A stretch of 64,000 nt of DNA. It comes from Clostridia bacterium. Lineage in GTDB: Bacteria; Bacillota; Clostridia; Christensenellales; CAG-138. The stretch's first letter is position 1; each line of letters opens with the position of its first letter. The stretch covers positions 1 to 64,000 of the forward strand of contig JAFRNW010000035.1 in assembly GCA_017429985.1 (NCBI GenBank), written 5' to 3'. A program made the position numbers and the translations under genes. The notes below the pieces were generated by a model. It was not told the origin of the DNA. It did not search any database and saw only the letters and a program-made list of their open reading frames with translations. This document shows positions 1 through 7,301 of the stretch, piece after piece.

Positions 1-57
1 AGAAACCTTGGCATCCTGACGCCGATGGAAATGCGAGCAATGAAGCTCGCTGCTTAA
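1..57 (+). CDS. 3' end of an unidentified gene entering from the left edge
   Basis: Frame 1 is open from the first base to a TAA at 55-57 and would encode an 18-residue C-terminus ending in MKLAA. A 9-bp perfect hairpin follows six bases later, which fits the end of a gene. The fragment loosely recalls the tail of an IS3-type integrase core domain (a Leu-Thr-Pro-Met-Glu stretch), but it is too short to identify and could be chance. Confidence 0.3.
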   Translation, partial: RNLGILTPMEMRAMKLAA

Positions 58-62
58 CGAAA

Positions 63-89
63 CAAGAGCATCCACGAGGAATGCTCTTG
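63..89. other. perfect 9-bp hairpin
   Basis: CAAGAGCAT (63-71) and ATGCTCTTG (81-89) are perfect inverted repeats around a 9-base loop. No T-run follows directly, so it is at best a weak terminator for the gene ending at 57. It could also be the end structure of a mobile element lying mostly outside the window. Confidence 0.5.
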
Positions 90-191
90 CACGAGAAACA
101 ATTATGTTATTTTACTGTCCGCTTGACGGGAAGCACACCAGAGGGACAGCTCTTTTTGTGTTTTTTAAGGATAAGATACCGGGGACCGAGT

Positions 192-638
192 TCAATCATT
201 CAGGCGGAGGGAAATGATTTCGGATGCTTTTATCAGGAAGTCAGCGGTCATCTCGTCGAACCGGCTGTATTCGGTGCTGTCCAGATCCAGGACGCCGAAC
301 GGTACGGAATCCTTTCCGAAAAGAGGGATGACGATTTCCGACCTGGAATCGGGATCGCAGGCGATGTGACCGGGGAATTCGTGAACGTCGGGAACGACGA
401 TCGTCTTCCGCTCCGAAAAAGCCGTTCCGCATACTCCGCGGCCGGGCTTGATCCTCGTGCATGCGGGCTTTCCGCAGAACGGACCTACCACCAGGTCTTC
501 CCCGCGCAGGAGATAGAATCCCGCCCAGCTGACCCCTGGGAGCGCATTGAACAGAAAGGCGGCGGCGTTTGCCATGGTGGCGATCGGATCCGGCTCCTCC
601 GAGAGGAGACCGTTCAGTTGTTCCAGCAAAATCCTCAT
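192..638 (-). CDS. msrC: free methionine-R-sulfoxide reductase (GAF domain, fRMsr)
   Basis: The 148-residue protein is a single GAF domain and reduces free L-methionine-(R)-sulfoxide to methionine in the cytosol, a repair step against oxidation. The three cysteines that define the family are visible in order: PACTRI, GRGVCGTA and FPGHIACD, followed by SEIVIPLF and a closing GVLDLDS. Length matches the family (about 150-165). The ATG at 638 lies six bases after an extended -10 box (TGCTATACT on the minus strand) and has no Shine-Dalgarno sequence, so the transcript may be leaderless. It is divergent from the YtvI-like gene. Electrons normally come from thioredoxin, which is not encoded here. 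Identification is strong. Confidence 0.9.
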   Translation of the reverse strand: MRILLEQLNGLLSEEPDPIATMANAAAFLFNALPGVSWAGFYLLRGEDLVVGPFCGKPACTRIKPGRGVCGTAFSERKTIVVPDVHEFPGHIACDPDSRSEIVIPLFGKDSVPFGVLDLDSTEYSRFDEMTADFLIKASEIISLRLND

Positions 639-644
639 GGCATG

Positions 645-653
645 AGTATAGCA
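645..653 (-). promoter_or_regulatory. extended -10 promoter of msrC
   Basis: On the minus strand TGCTATACT (TGn plus -10) ends six bases before the msrC ATG. No good -35 is seen 17 bases upstream. The predicted transcription start falls on or next to the ATG. Confidence 0.5.
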
Positions 654-658
654 TATTC

Positions 659-688
659 TTTACACCCGTGATTGCCGCATGATAGAAT
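659..688 (+). promoter_or_regulatory. promoter of the ytvI-like gene
   Basis: TTTACA (659-664) and TAGAAT (683-688) are separated by 18 bases. The transcription start would lie near 695, which rules out the in-frame TTG at 672 as start and supports the ATG at 723. Confidence 0.55.
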
Positions 689-722
689 CTATATACAATT
701 TGTGCAAAGAAGCATACAGAAA

Positions 723-1961
723 ATGACCGTTCAGAACAAGAAAACTGTATTAATTAACATTGCGTATATCGCGGTCATTCTCGGGATCGCGATCCTGGTC
801 TGCAGGAAAGGGCTTTCCATTTTGATGCCTTTTCTGATCGCGTGGCTTGTTACGGTTATCATCAGGCCCGTTATCGAACTGCTGATCAAGAAGTGCCATT
901 TTTCAAAAGGACTGGCCGCTGCCGTTGTTTCCGTGGTTTTTTACGCGGTGTTCGGCTTCCTCCTTACGGTGATCGGAATGAGGCTGATCGCGATGGCGAA
1001 GACGGTCATCGTCGGTTTCCCGAATTACTACAACGAAAAGATCGAGCCTTTCCTGATCATGGTAACGGAAGCCCTGCTGAATTTCGCCGGCAGACTGTCG
1101 CCCGAGGCGAGCGATGTCGTACGGGATTTTCTGATGGGATTCAGCGCTAACTTTGAATCCATTCTTACCAATGCGTCTGTCACGGCTCTGAGATGGCTGA
1201 CGACCATTGCGATCCGTATGCCGTCCGGGCTGCTGAAAGTCCTGATCACCATCATCGCAACGGTCTTTATTTCCTCCGATTATCCGCTTCTGAAACGTTT
1301 TGTCATGGCACAGCTTTCCGAGCGGAACCAGATGCTGATGCGGGAAGGCCGCGCGCATCTCGTGAAGACGGTAGGGAAGTATATCCGCTCGTATTTTCTG
1401 ATCATGGTGATCACATTTGCGGAGCTGTATATCGGTCTGAAAATTATCGGGCAGCAAAGGGCGGCCATGATCGCCGCACTGATTGCGGTACTCGATATTC
1501 TTCCTGTCGTCGGGAGCGGAACGATTCTGATCCCGTGGACGCTGATTTCCATCGTTACGCAGAACTACAGCATGGCGCTGAAGATCGGCGTGCTCTATTT
1601 AACAATCACAATTATTCGAAACATCATCGAACCGAAGATCGTCGGAGATCATGTCGGAATGCATCCGGTCGCGACCCTGATGGCGATGGTAATCGGAACC
1701 TATGTGTTCGGACCGATTGGACTGCTGGGTTTGCCGATCGCAATCGCATTGTTCAAGAGCCTCAATGATGAGGGGATCATTCACGTGTTCAAAATGCCTG
1801 AACCGGATCCGGATGAAAAACAGGATTCCTCAGAGAAAAAACAGAGACGACCTCTGTTCCGTAAAAACAAACCGACGGAGGAAGTCCTGCCTGTCAGCCC
1901 GGACATCCCGGATCAGGATGAGAAATCTGCTGACAGTCAGGAAACGGAGGCGACCAAGTGA
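723..1961 (+). CDS. ytvI: AI-2E/YtvI-family integral membrane protein
   Basis: The 412-residue protein has the layout of the AI-2E (PerM) superfamily: an N-terminal pair of helices, a long amphipathic segment, then a cluster of helices ending in GPIGLLGLPIAIALFKSLND, the family's C-terminal signature region. In Bacillus the closest type is YtvI, a sporulation-associated membrane protein; its substrate is not established. A charged tail of about 55 residues rich in Lys, Pro, Glu and Asp follows the last helix. The ATG at 723 is preferred because the promoter at 659-688 would start transcription near 695. The 3' end overlaps the next gene by 4 bases and carries its ribosome-binding site, so the two are probably co-transcribed. 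Family assignment is firm; the YtvI sub-assignment is inference. Confidence 0.75.
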   Translation: MTVQNKKTVLINIAYIAVILGIAILVCRKGLSILMPFLIAWLVTVIIRPVIELLIKKCHFSKGLAAAVVSVVFYAVFGFLLTVIGMRLIAMAKTVIVGFPNYYNEKIEPFLIMVTEALLNFAGRLSPEASDVVRDFLMGFSANFESILTNASVTALRWLTTIAIRMPSGLLKVLITIIATVFISSDYPLLKRFVMAQLSERNQMLMREGRAHLVKTVGKYIRSYFLIMVITFAELYIGLKIIGQQRAAMIAALIAVLDILPVVGSGTILIPWTLISIVTQNYSMALKIGVLYLTITIIRNIIEPKIVGDHVGMHPVATLMAMVIGTYVFGPIGLLGLPIAIALFKSLNDEGIIHVFKMPEPDPDEKQDSSEKKQRRPLFRKNKPTEEVLPVSPDIPDQDEKSADSQETEATK

Positions 1962-2701
1962 GCCTGCGGACAGTATGGGTCACCGGTTCGTCACGGGGAA
2001 TCGGGAGAGCGATTGCCGAGCAGTTTGCAAGGAAGGGCTTCCGGGTCGTTCTGCACTGTCAGGAAAGAACGGATCTTCTGAAAGAGGTGTCTGAACAGCT
2101 GAGATCCGAAAACTGTTCCGTCATGTGCACATGCGGGGATATTTCTTCCGGCAGGGATGTCGAGCGCATGTACTCCGAAATCAAACAAGAGTTCGGTCCG
2201 GTCGACATTCTTGTGAACAACGCCGGCATTGCGCTTCAGGAACAGCTTCTGACGGATTGTTCGGAAGAACAGATCGACAGGATCCTGTCCGTCAACTGCA
2301 AGGGAGCCATGCTCTGCAGCAAGGCAGTCATCCCGGATATGGTTTCCCGCAAAAGGGGAAGCATCGTCAATGTATCCTCCTATCTCGGAGTTACGGGGTG
2401 TTCCTGTGAAGCACCGTATTCTTCGTCCAAGGCAGCATTGATCGGACTGACGAAATCCATGGCACTGGAGCTCGCTGCTTCCGGGATACGCGTGAACGCG
2501 GTCGCGCCGGGATTCGTGGATACGGACATGAACCGGGAATTTACTGAAAGCGAGAAGCAGTCCATCCGTGCGGACATTCCGCTTGAGCGGTTCGGAGAAG
2601 CACGGGATATCGCGAACGCCGTCTGTTTTCTGGCGCTTGATGAAACTGCCGGATTTATTACCGGACAGATATTATGCGTGGACGGCGGAAGTTCTCTGTA
2701 A
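1958..2701 (+). CDS. short-chain dehydrogenase/reductase (FabG-like)
   Basis: A classical SDR of 247 residues. The Rossmann motif TGSSRGIGRAIA binds NAD(P), NNAG stabilises the central sheet, and the catalytic Ser-Tyr-Lys set is visible as NVSS plus YSSSK. PGFVDTDM and the C-terminal GQILCVDGGSSL match the 3-oxoacyl-ACP reductase (FabG) group. No fatty-acid genes lie nearby, so the substrate is unknown and it may act on another ketone. It starts at a GTG overlapping the previous stop by 4 bases, preceded by CGGAGG with a seven-base spacer, which implies translational coupling to the YtvI-like gene. Confidence 0.85.
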   Translation: MSLRTVWVTGSSRGIGRAIAEQFARKGFRVVLHCQERTDLLKEVSEQLRSENCSVMCTCGDISSGRDVERMYSEIKQEFGPVDILVNNAGIALQEQLLTDCSEEQIDRILSVNCKGAMLCSKAVIPDMVSRKRGSIVNVSSYLGVTGCSCEAPYSSSKAALIGLTKSMALELAASGIRVNAVAPGFVDTDMNREFTESEKQSIRADIPLERFGEARDIANAVCFLALDETAGFITGQILCVDGGSSL

Positions 2702-2708
2702 AAAACAG

Positions 2709-2737
2709 TTGCATTTTTCAAATGCTTGATGTATTAT
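2709..2737 (+). promoter_or_regulatory. promoter of tRNA-Ala
   Basis: TTGCAT (2709-2714), a 17-base spacer, and TATTAT (2732-2737) precede the tRNA by 12 bases. Confidence 0.6.
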
Positions 2738-2749
2738 AGAAAATCGATT

Positions 2750-2825
2750 GGGGCATTAGCACAGTTGGTAGCGCGCAACGTTCGCAATGTTGAGGTCACC
2801 GGTTCGAATCCGGTATGCTCCACCA
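2750..2825 (+). tRNA. tRNA-Ala (anticodon CGC)
   Basis: A 76-base cloverleaf with encoded CCA. The acceptor GGGGCAT pairs with ATGCTCC and includes the G3:U70 wobble that marks alanine tRNAs. The anticodon stem CAACG/TGTTG encloses loop TTCGCAA, giving anticodon CGC (reads GCG). The T arm ACCGG-TTCGAAT-CCGGT is perfect. The D stem carries an A12-C23 mismatch (2761 and 2772) where U12-A23 is usual. It has its own promoter and terminator. Confidence 0.93.
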
Positions 2826-2833
2826 GATATGAC

Positions 2834-2877
2834 AAATCCGAATCTGAAGCCTGTCGGCAGAGGATTCGGATTTTTTA
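2834..2877 (+). terminator. intrinsic terminator after tRNA-Ala
   Basis: AAATCCGAATC (2834-2844) pairs with GATTCGGATTT (2863-2873), followed by T's. It lies just past the CCA end. Confidence 0.8.
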
Positions 2878-2917
2878 TTGAGGGATTGAATTTTTGGACG
2901 GTGCGGGATCGGGTTGG

Positions 2918-4474
2918 CTACATTTCAATAAGCCTGTTTGTGTCCAGATATACCGGTTCCAGACCGGTTTCCGTCAACCGAACCACCCGGGTCGCAACCT
3001 CTTTCAGAAACATTCGGTCGTGCGTAACGGCAATGATGCATCCCGGAAAGGACGCAAACAGCTTCCGCAGCGCAGGATTGGAAAGCGAGCTGAAATTCCG
3101 GGTCGGTTCATCCAGAATCAGGACATTGTTTCTGTTCAGGATCAGTTTCAGAAGCAGGACTTTTGCCCGCTGTCCCCCGGATAGCTCTGAAGCGGCATGA
3201 TCCATTTCGGACGCAGTGAACTTCATGCTTCCGAGGTAGGTCCGAGCATGGGTGACAGATTCCTTTTCACCGGACGGGGCAAGAATCTCCACTGGAGTTT
3301 CCGAAAGATTCAGCAGATCGTCGTAATTCTGCGGCACATATCCAACGCTGATATCTTTTCTTGGCAGAAGCATATCCGCAATCTTTTTTATGAGCGTTGT
3401 TTTTCCGCACCCGTTCTGTCCGATGATACAGACTCTTTCCGGACCGCTTATATGAAGGCGGACATTTTCCGAAAGGCATTTTTCTCCCGCCTGAAGGATC
3501 GGAAGGAACAGGTCCAGAACCGTTTTTCCGTTAATGATGCGATCGGTCTCCTCAAATTTCGGCAGGATGGCCCATTCCGTTTCCGGAAGACGAGTCAGCG
3601 ACTCCTTTTCCTTTTCCAGACGTTTTCCAAGCGACTGCACCGAATGCATTTTCTTCTTGAGCAGACGTCCGCCTGACGGATCATCCCTGCTAATTACTTT
3701 CTGTGCGTGATCGACTGCCTGATAGATGGACAGGTAGCGGTCTTTCTTCTTCTGGAACTGCTTGTGCTCGAAAACGGACATCTGTGCCTGATGCTCGAGT
3801 TTTCTTTCCCGTTCCGCAATATACTGACGGTATGGAACATGCGCAACCGTGACCCTGTCGATTGTTTTCCGCCGGACCTGTTCGATATGAATCAGCATCT
3901 CGGCAGTTCGTTCCAGCAGTATCTCATCATGGGACACATAAAGGACTGTTGCGTCAGTCCTGTTCAAGAATGATTCGAGCCAATGCAGGGTTTCCAGGTC
4001 CAGATCATTGGAAGGTTCATCGAGCAGCAGCAGATCACAGTTGTTCATGAGCATGGCAAGAATCTGCAGCTTGATCCGTTCTCCGCCGGAAAGCGTGTTC
4101 ATAGGCCGTTGTTCCAGAATCAGCTTTTCTTCGATTGCAAGCTGTTCCAGAAATCTTCGCACGGTTTTCGGATTTTTCATGCCGATCTCGCACGCGTTTT
4201 CCAAATAGACACAGACAGGCAGCTTCCCGTCTTCACGGTTCAATTCCTGGCTTAAATATCCAATTACATTATCACAGTTGATACTACCCCGCACTTCCGC
4301 GTATTTCTCTACAGCCGGATCTCCTGCGATCCAGCGCAGAACCGTGGATTTGCCGTTCCCCTCTTCACCGATAAGCGCTGATTTTTCCCCGTCATTGAGA
4401 ACAAAGGACAGATCCCGGACAAGTACGCGGTCATCTTTCTTTTGAGTGATTGTCAGATTCTGAATCTGTAGCAT
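2918..4474 (-). CDS. ABC-F family ATPase (possible ribosome-protection protein)
   Basis: A 518-residue soluble protein with two ATP-binding cassettes and no membrane segments, the hallmark of ABC-F translation factors. Cassette 1 has Walker A GEEGNGKST, signature LSGGERIKL and Walker B LLLDEPSNDLD. Cassette 2 has GQNGCGKTT, LSGGQRAKV and LILDEPTRNF. The charged linker between them (about residues 190-300) is the interdomain region that reaches towards the ribosomal peptidyl-transferase centre in this family. ABC-F proteins either help stalled ribosomes or dislodge antibiotics such as lincosamides, pleuromutilins and streptogramins; which applies here cannot be read from sequence alone. The leader (a three-codon reading frame plus terminator and antiterminator) resembles the inducible leaders of resistance-type ABC-F genes. 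ATG at 4474 with SD GGAGGAAT. Confidence 0.85.
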   Translation of the reverse strand: MLQIQNLTITQKKDDRVLVRDLSFVLNDGEKSALIGEEGNGKSTVLRWIAGDPAVEKYAEVRGSINCDNVIGYLSQELNREDGKLPVCVYLENACEIGMKNPKTVRRFLEQLAIEEKLILEQRPMNTLSGGERIKLQILAMLMNNCDLLLLDEPSNDLDLETLHWLESFLNRTDATVLYVSHDEILLERTAEMLIHIEQVRRKTIDRVTVAHVPYRQYIAERERKLEHQAQMSVFEHKQFQKKKDRYLSIYQAVDHAQKVISRDDPSGGRLLKKKMHSVQSLGKRLEKEKESLTRLPETEWAILPKFEETDRIINGKTVLDLFLPILQAGEKCLSENVRLHISGPERVCIIGQNGCGKTTLIKKIADMLLPRKDISVGYVPQNYDDLLNLSETPVEILAPSGEKESVTHARTYLGSMKFTASEMDHAASELSGGQRAKVLLLKLILNRNNVLILDEPTRNFSSLSNPALRKLFASFPGCIIAVTHDRMFLKEVATRVVRLTETGLEPVYLDTNRLIEM

Positions 4475-4482
4475 GATTCCTC

Positions 4483-4523
4483 CCCAAAAAACAGAAAAGC
4501 CGTTCTCTCTGCGGAAAACGGCT
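4483..4523 (-). terminator. attenuator (leader terminator) of the ABC-F gene
   Basis: On the minus strand AGCCGTT (4523-4517) pairs with AACGGCT (4504-4498), and a T-rich tract (TTTCTGTTTTTT) follows immediately. The hairpin lies within the leader, about 10 bases before the ABC-F ribosome-binding site, so it would end transcription before the gene unless refolded. The segment 4566-4582 can pair with its 5' arm and loop to form an alternative antiterminator. Confidence 0.75.
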
Positions 4524-4565
4524 CAACTTCAAAAAACGCTCGGGAGGCGGTTCCGATCTGGTATG

Positions 4566-4582
4566 ATCCGTTTTTCCACAGA
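4566..4582 (-). promoter_or_regulatory. candidate antiterminator arm in the ABC-F leader
   Basis: The minus-strand segment TCTGTGGAAAAACGGAT can pair with CCGTTTTCCGCAGA of the downstream attenuator (14 pairs, one G-U, one bulged A). That would sequester the 5' arm of the terminator. A separate small hairpin (CCCC/GGGG, 4590-4603) lies just upstream. Confidence 0.55.
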
Positions 4583-4629
4583 AAGCAAACCCCTTTACAG
4601 GGGCGATACTGTCTGTTTGAAAACGCGGA

Positions 4630-4641
4630 TCATTTGCGCAT
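4630..4641 (-). CDS. three-codon leader reading frame (Met-Arg-Lys-stop)
   Basis: On the minus strand ATG-CGC-AAA-TGA follows an AGAGGA ribosome-binding site (4656-4651) with a nine-base spacer. It lies at the 5' end of the ABC-F transcript, roughly 10-25 bases after the predicted transcription start. Such minimal upstream frames can sense antibiotic-stalled ribosomes. Whether it is translated is inference. A longer frame starting at the GTG eight bases upstream is rejected because the SD would touch its start codon. Confidence 0.45.
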   Translation of the reverse strand: MRK

Positions 4642-4671
4642 CGGTTCACTTCCTCTCAACTTTCTGTCATC

Positions 4672-4700
4672 AATATAGCACAGGTCAGGCAGCTGGGCAA
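4672..4700 (-). promoter_or_regulatory. promoter of the ABC-F leader
   Basis: On the minus strand TTGCCC (4700-4695), a 17-base spacer, and TATATT (4677-4672) preceded by TGC, an extended -10. The leader from about 4665 to 4475 is about 190 bases. The rest of the gap up to 4895 shows nothing else beyond a 12-bp palindrome ATCGGTACCGAT (4796-4807). Confidence 0.65.
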
Positions 4701-4895
4701 CACTGTATTCAGGAACCGTCATGACCGTCAGTCGTTTTGCAGCTCTAGTGTGATGAGCAAGGCAAAACATCCGTCGTAAAGCATTCGTCTTTCGGATCGG
4801 TACCGATAGAAACAATATTCAGCCGATGGGAACCCGATCAATCATATACGCATGATGATTCCGGAGCAAATATGTCAGAAAAAAACCGAAAAGCT

Positions 4896-5876
4896 CTATT
4901 TGGTCATCAGGAGAAACAGCATAAGCTTGATTCCGCCGAACAGCAGAAGAGCAAGAGTGGAGGCGAGCAGCATAATGCTGCAGGAGCGGGCGATGTCCTC
5001 CGGTTCGATCTCCCGAAGTGAGTCCCCGATATATTCCTTGTGATGCAGCACGCTGCGGTAATACGCGCTTCCCGCCAGCCGGACGCCGAGGAGGCCCGCT
5101 ATGACGGATTCGGTCTGTGCTGCGTTGGGACTTGTATGTTTGTAACGATCTCTGCGGAAGATGTGCATCCCGGCCTTTGTATCATATCCAAGCAAGCCGC
5201 CCGCAAAGAGAAGGAACATGGCGGCAATTCTTGAAGGAACGTAGTTCAGTACATCGTCAGCTTTCGCGGGAACCAGTCCGATGTTGTTGTAAGGCGGATC
5301 TGTATACCCAAGCATGGAGTCCATTGTATTGACCGCCTTGTAAACCATGCCAAGCGGCGCGCCGAACAGTATCAGATAGAAAAGAGGGGCAATGACGCCG
5401 TCGGAGGCGTTTTCCGCTACGGTTTCGACTGCAGCGCGCGTGACGCCCGATTCATCCAGGGAATCCGTATCGCGCCCGACGATCATGGAGACAGCTGTCC
5501 GGGAAACGGACAGATCTCCTGAGTCGAGCGCCTTTTTAACTTTCATGCTCTCATCCCGGAGAGACTTAGCTGCGAGGCACTGCCAGCACATGACGGTTTC
5601 CACTGCAAAGCCGATCCAGGGAGAAATCCGGTAGCAGAAAATCAGCAGGATCAGTGAAATACCGCCTGTCAGTATGACAACGATCAGCCAAAGCGCAAGC
5701 CCTGCGATTTTTTCCCCGGTATCTGTCTTTGGGAGAATACGGCGGAACAGTTTTTCAAGCGCGGAAATAAGAAGCCCCATGATCTGAACAGGATGGGGGA
5801 TCGAACGGGGGTCGCCTGCAATCAGGTCAAGAACAAAGCCTGCAAACAAAGCGAGAAGAGAATAATATCCGAACAT
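4896..5876 (-). CDS. cbiB: adenosylcobinamide-phosphate synthase CbiB/CobD
   Basis: The 326-residue membrane protein attaches aminopropanol (or its phosphate) to adenosylcobyric acid in the late cobalamin pathway. Family signs are the N-terminal LDLIAGDPRSIPHPVQIMG, SMIVGRDTDSLDESGVTRAA, VETVAENASDGVIAPLFY, and MDSMLGYTDPPYNNIGLVPAKADD. Four to five hydrophobic segments are visible. Length matches the family (about 310-330). No other cobalamin genes lie in the window and no B12-riboswitch motif is visible in the short leader, so it may act in salvage or be distant from the rest of the pathway. A TTGACA-17-TACAAT promoter with an overlapping dyad precedes it. Confidence 0.92.
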   Translation of the reverse strand: MFGYYSLLALFAGFVLDLIAGDPRSIPHPVQIMGLLISALEKLFRRILPKTDTGEKIAGLALWLIVVILTGGISLILLIFCYRISPWIGFAVETVMCWQCLAAKSLRDESMKVKKALDSGDLSVSRTAVSMIVGRDTDSLDESGVTRAAVETVAENASDGVIAPLFYLILFGAPLGMVYKAVNTMDSMLGYTDPPYNNIGLVPAKADDVLNYVPSRIAAMFLLFAGGLLGYDTKAGMHIFRRDRYKHTSPNAAQTESVIAGLLGVRLAGSAYYRSVLHHKEYIGDSLREIEPEDIARSCSIMLLASTLALLLFGGIKLMLFLLMTK

Positions 5877-5892
5877 TTATTAGCACCTCAGA

Positions 5893-5932
5893 CGATACAA
5901 TCAATTGTAGTATCGGACCTATACAGTGTCAA
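5893..5932 (-). promoter_or_regulatory. cbiB promoter with overlapping dyad
   Basis: On the minus strand TTGACA (5932-5927), 17 bases, TACAAT (5909-5904). The inverted repeat CGATAC/GTATCG (5893-5898 and 5910-5915) brackets the -10 and the predicted start, as expected for a repressor site. Confidence 0.6.
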
Positions 5933-6018
5933 GAAAGCAGCGGGATCGGACGGTACAGCAAAACCCCGCTGTCCGCAGTTCAGTTTGGCCAGATCGCCGT
6001 TCAAAGCGTTTGTATTCG

Positions 6019-6027
6019 TGGTATACT
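6019..6027 (+). promoter_or_regulatory. extended -10 promoter of arcA
   Basis: TGGTATACT (6019-6027) with only a weak -35. It lies about 37 bases before the arcA ATG. Confidence 0.45.
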
Positions 6028-6063
6028 GTATAAAAGAATCCTTATTCATTATCGGAGGAGTAC

Positions 6064-7287
6064 ATGCCTGAAAGCCCGATCCATGTAACCAGTGAGATTG
6101 CTCCGCTCAAAAAAGTTCTGTTGCAGAGGCCCGGAAAGGAACTGGAGCACCTCAGTCCGAACACGATGGACGAATTGCTGTTTGATGATATTCCTTATCT
6201 GTTCCGTGCGAGGGAAGAGCATGATGAATTTGCCCGTCTGCTGCGGGAGAACGGAGCGGAACCGGTTTATCTGGATGAGCTGACTTCGGAAACATTGAAT
6301 GTTGTTCCCGATCTGAAAGAGCGTTTTATCGATACGTTTCTCAATCAGGCAGGCGTATCCGCCCAGTATTACCGCGATGCGCTGACTGACTACCTGAAAG
6401 GTGTGCCGGAGACAATAGCCCTCGTTCATAAAATGATGGCGGGGATCTCGTTCCGCGAGGTGTTTCCGGGGAGCGGGAGTTCGCTTTCGGACCTGACGGG
6501 TTCCAAGGTGCGTTTCCTGACGCCCCCCATGCCGAACCTGTATTTCACAAGGGATCCCTTTGCCAGCATCGGAAGCGGCGTCAGCCTCCACCGCATGCGG
6601 ACCGAGACCAGGTGCAGGGAGACCATCTTTTCTGAACTGATTTTTAAATATCATCCGTCCTTCCGGGATAAAGTCCCGTTTTATTATCAGACCGGCAACT
6701 GTTTCAGCCTGGAAGGCGGCGACATCCTGAATCTCAGTGCAAAAGTGCTGGCGGTCGGCGTATCCGCGAGGACGCAGGCGGAAGCGGTGGAGATCCTTGC
6801 GGAAAACGTGCTCGCGGACGAACGGTCCGAAATAGAAACCGTTCTGGCGTTCACGATTCCGCAGACCCGTGCGTGCATGCATCTGGACACCGTTTTCACG
6901 CAGGTGGATCATGCGAAGTTCACGGTCCATCCGGGCATTTTCCCGGGTCTGCGCGTGTTCTCCCTGAAACGGAAGGGAGGAGCAGTCGTGACGCGGGAGG
7001 AGGAAGGTCCTCTGGAAGACGTACTGTCACGGTATCTGGACATTGAGAAACCCGAGCTGATTTACTGCGGAGGAAACAGTCCGATCGCCGCTGCAAGAGA
7101 ACAGTGGAACGACGGATCGAACACGCTCTGCATCGCGCCGGGAACGGTCATTGTGTACGACCGGAACTATGAAACAAACAGGGTCCTTCAAGATTCGGGC
7201 ATCAGGACCCTGCTGCTGAACGGATCGGAACTGTCGAGAGGCAGAGGCGGCCCCCGCTGTATGAGCATGCCTCTGGTCAGAGAATAA
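6064..7287 (+). CDS. arcA: arginine deiminase
   Basis: Hydrolyses L-arginine to citrulline and ammonia in the cytosol. The 407-residue protein shows the guanidino-modifying fold signatures in order: [12 protein letters not shown] near the N-terminus, FTRDPF with the substrate-binding Asp, [16 protein letters not shown] with the catalytic His, a GGNSP / REQWNDGSN segment, and the nucleophilic Cys in [10 protein letters not shown] nine residues from the end. A strong SD (GGAGGAG) precedes the ATG. It is first in an apparent operon with ornithine carbamoyltransferase (15-base gap) and an ornithine cyclodeaminase, so citrulline is probably converted to ornithine and then proline. No ArgR box was recognised upstream. 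Confidence 0.95.
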   Translation: MPESPIHVTSEIAPLKKVLLQRPGKELEHLSPNTMDELLFDDIPYLFRAREEHDEFARLLRENGAEPVYLDELTSETLNVVPDLKERFIDTFLNQAGVSAQYYRDALTDYLKGVPETIALVHKMMAGISFREVFPGSGSSLSDLTGSKVRFLTPPMPNLYFTRDPFASIGSGVSLHRMRTETRCRETIFSELIFKYHPSFRDKVPFYYQTGNCFSLEGGDILNLSAKVLAVGVSARTQAEAVEILAENVLADERSEIETVLAFTIPQTRACMHLDTVFTQVDHAKFTVHPGIFPGLRVFSLKRKGGAVVTREEEGPLEDVLSRYLDIEKPELIYCGGNSPIAAAREQWNDGSNTLCIAPGTVIVYDRNYETNRVLQDSGIRTLLLNGSELSRGRGGPRCMSMPLVRE

Positions 7288-7301
7288 TATTGGAGGGAAA
7301 C

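Noticed and set aside
4431..4649. 72-codon frame starting at GTG 4649 in the ABC-F leader
   Set aside because: The SD ends directly at this GTG, without a usable spacer, and the frame runs through the terminator and into the ABC-F start. The Met-Arg-Lys frame fits the SD better.
5877..6060. Cobalamin riboswitch upstream of cbiB
   Set aside because: No B12-box-like sequence, and the leader from the promoter to the ATG is about 20 bases.
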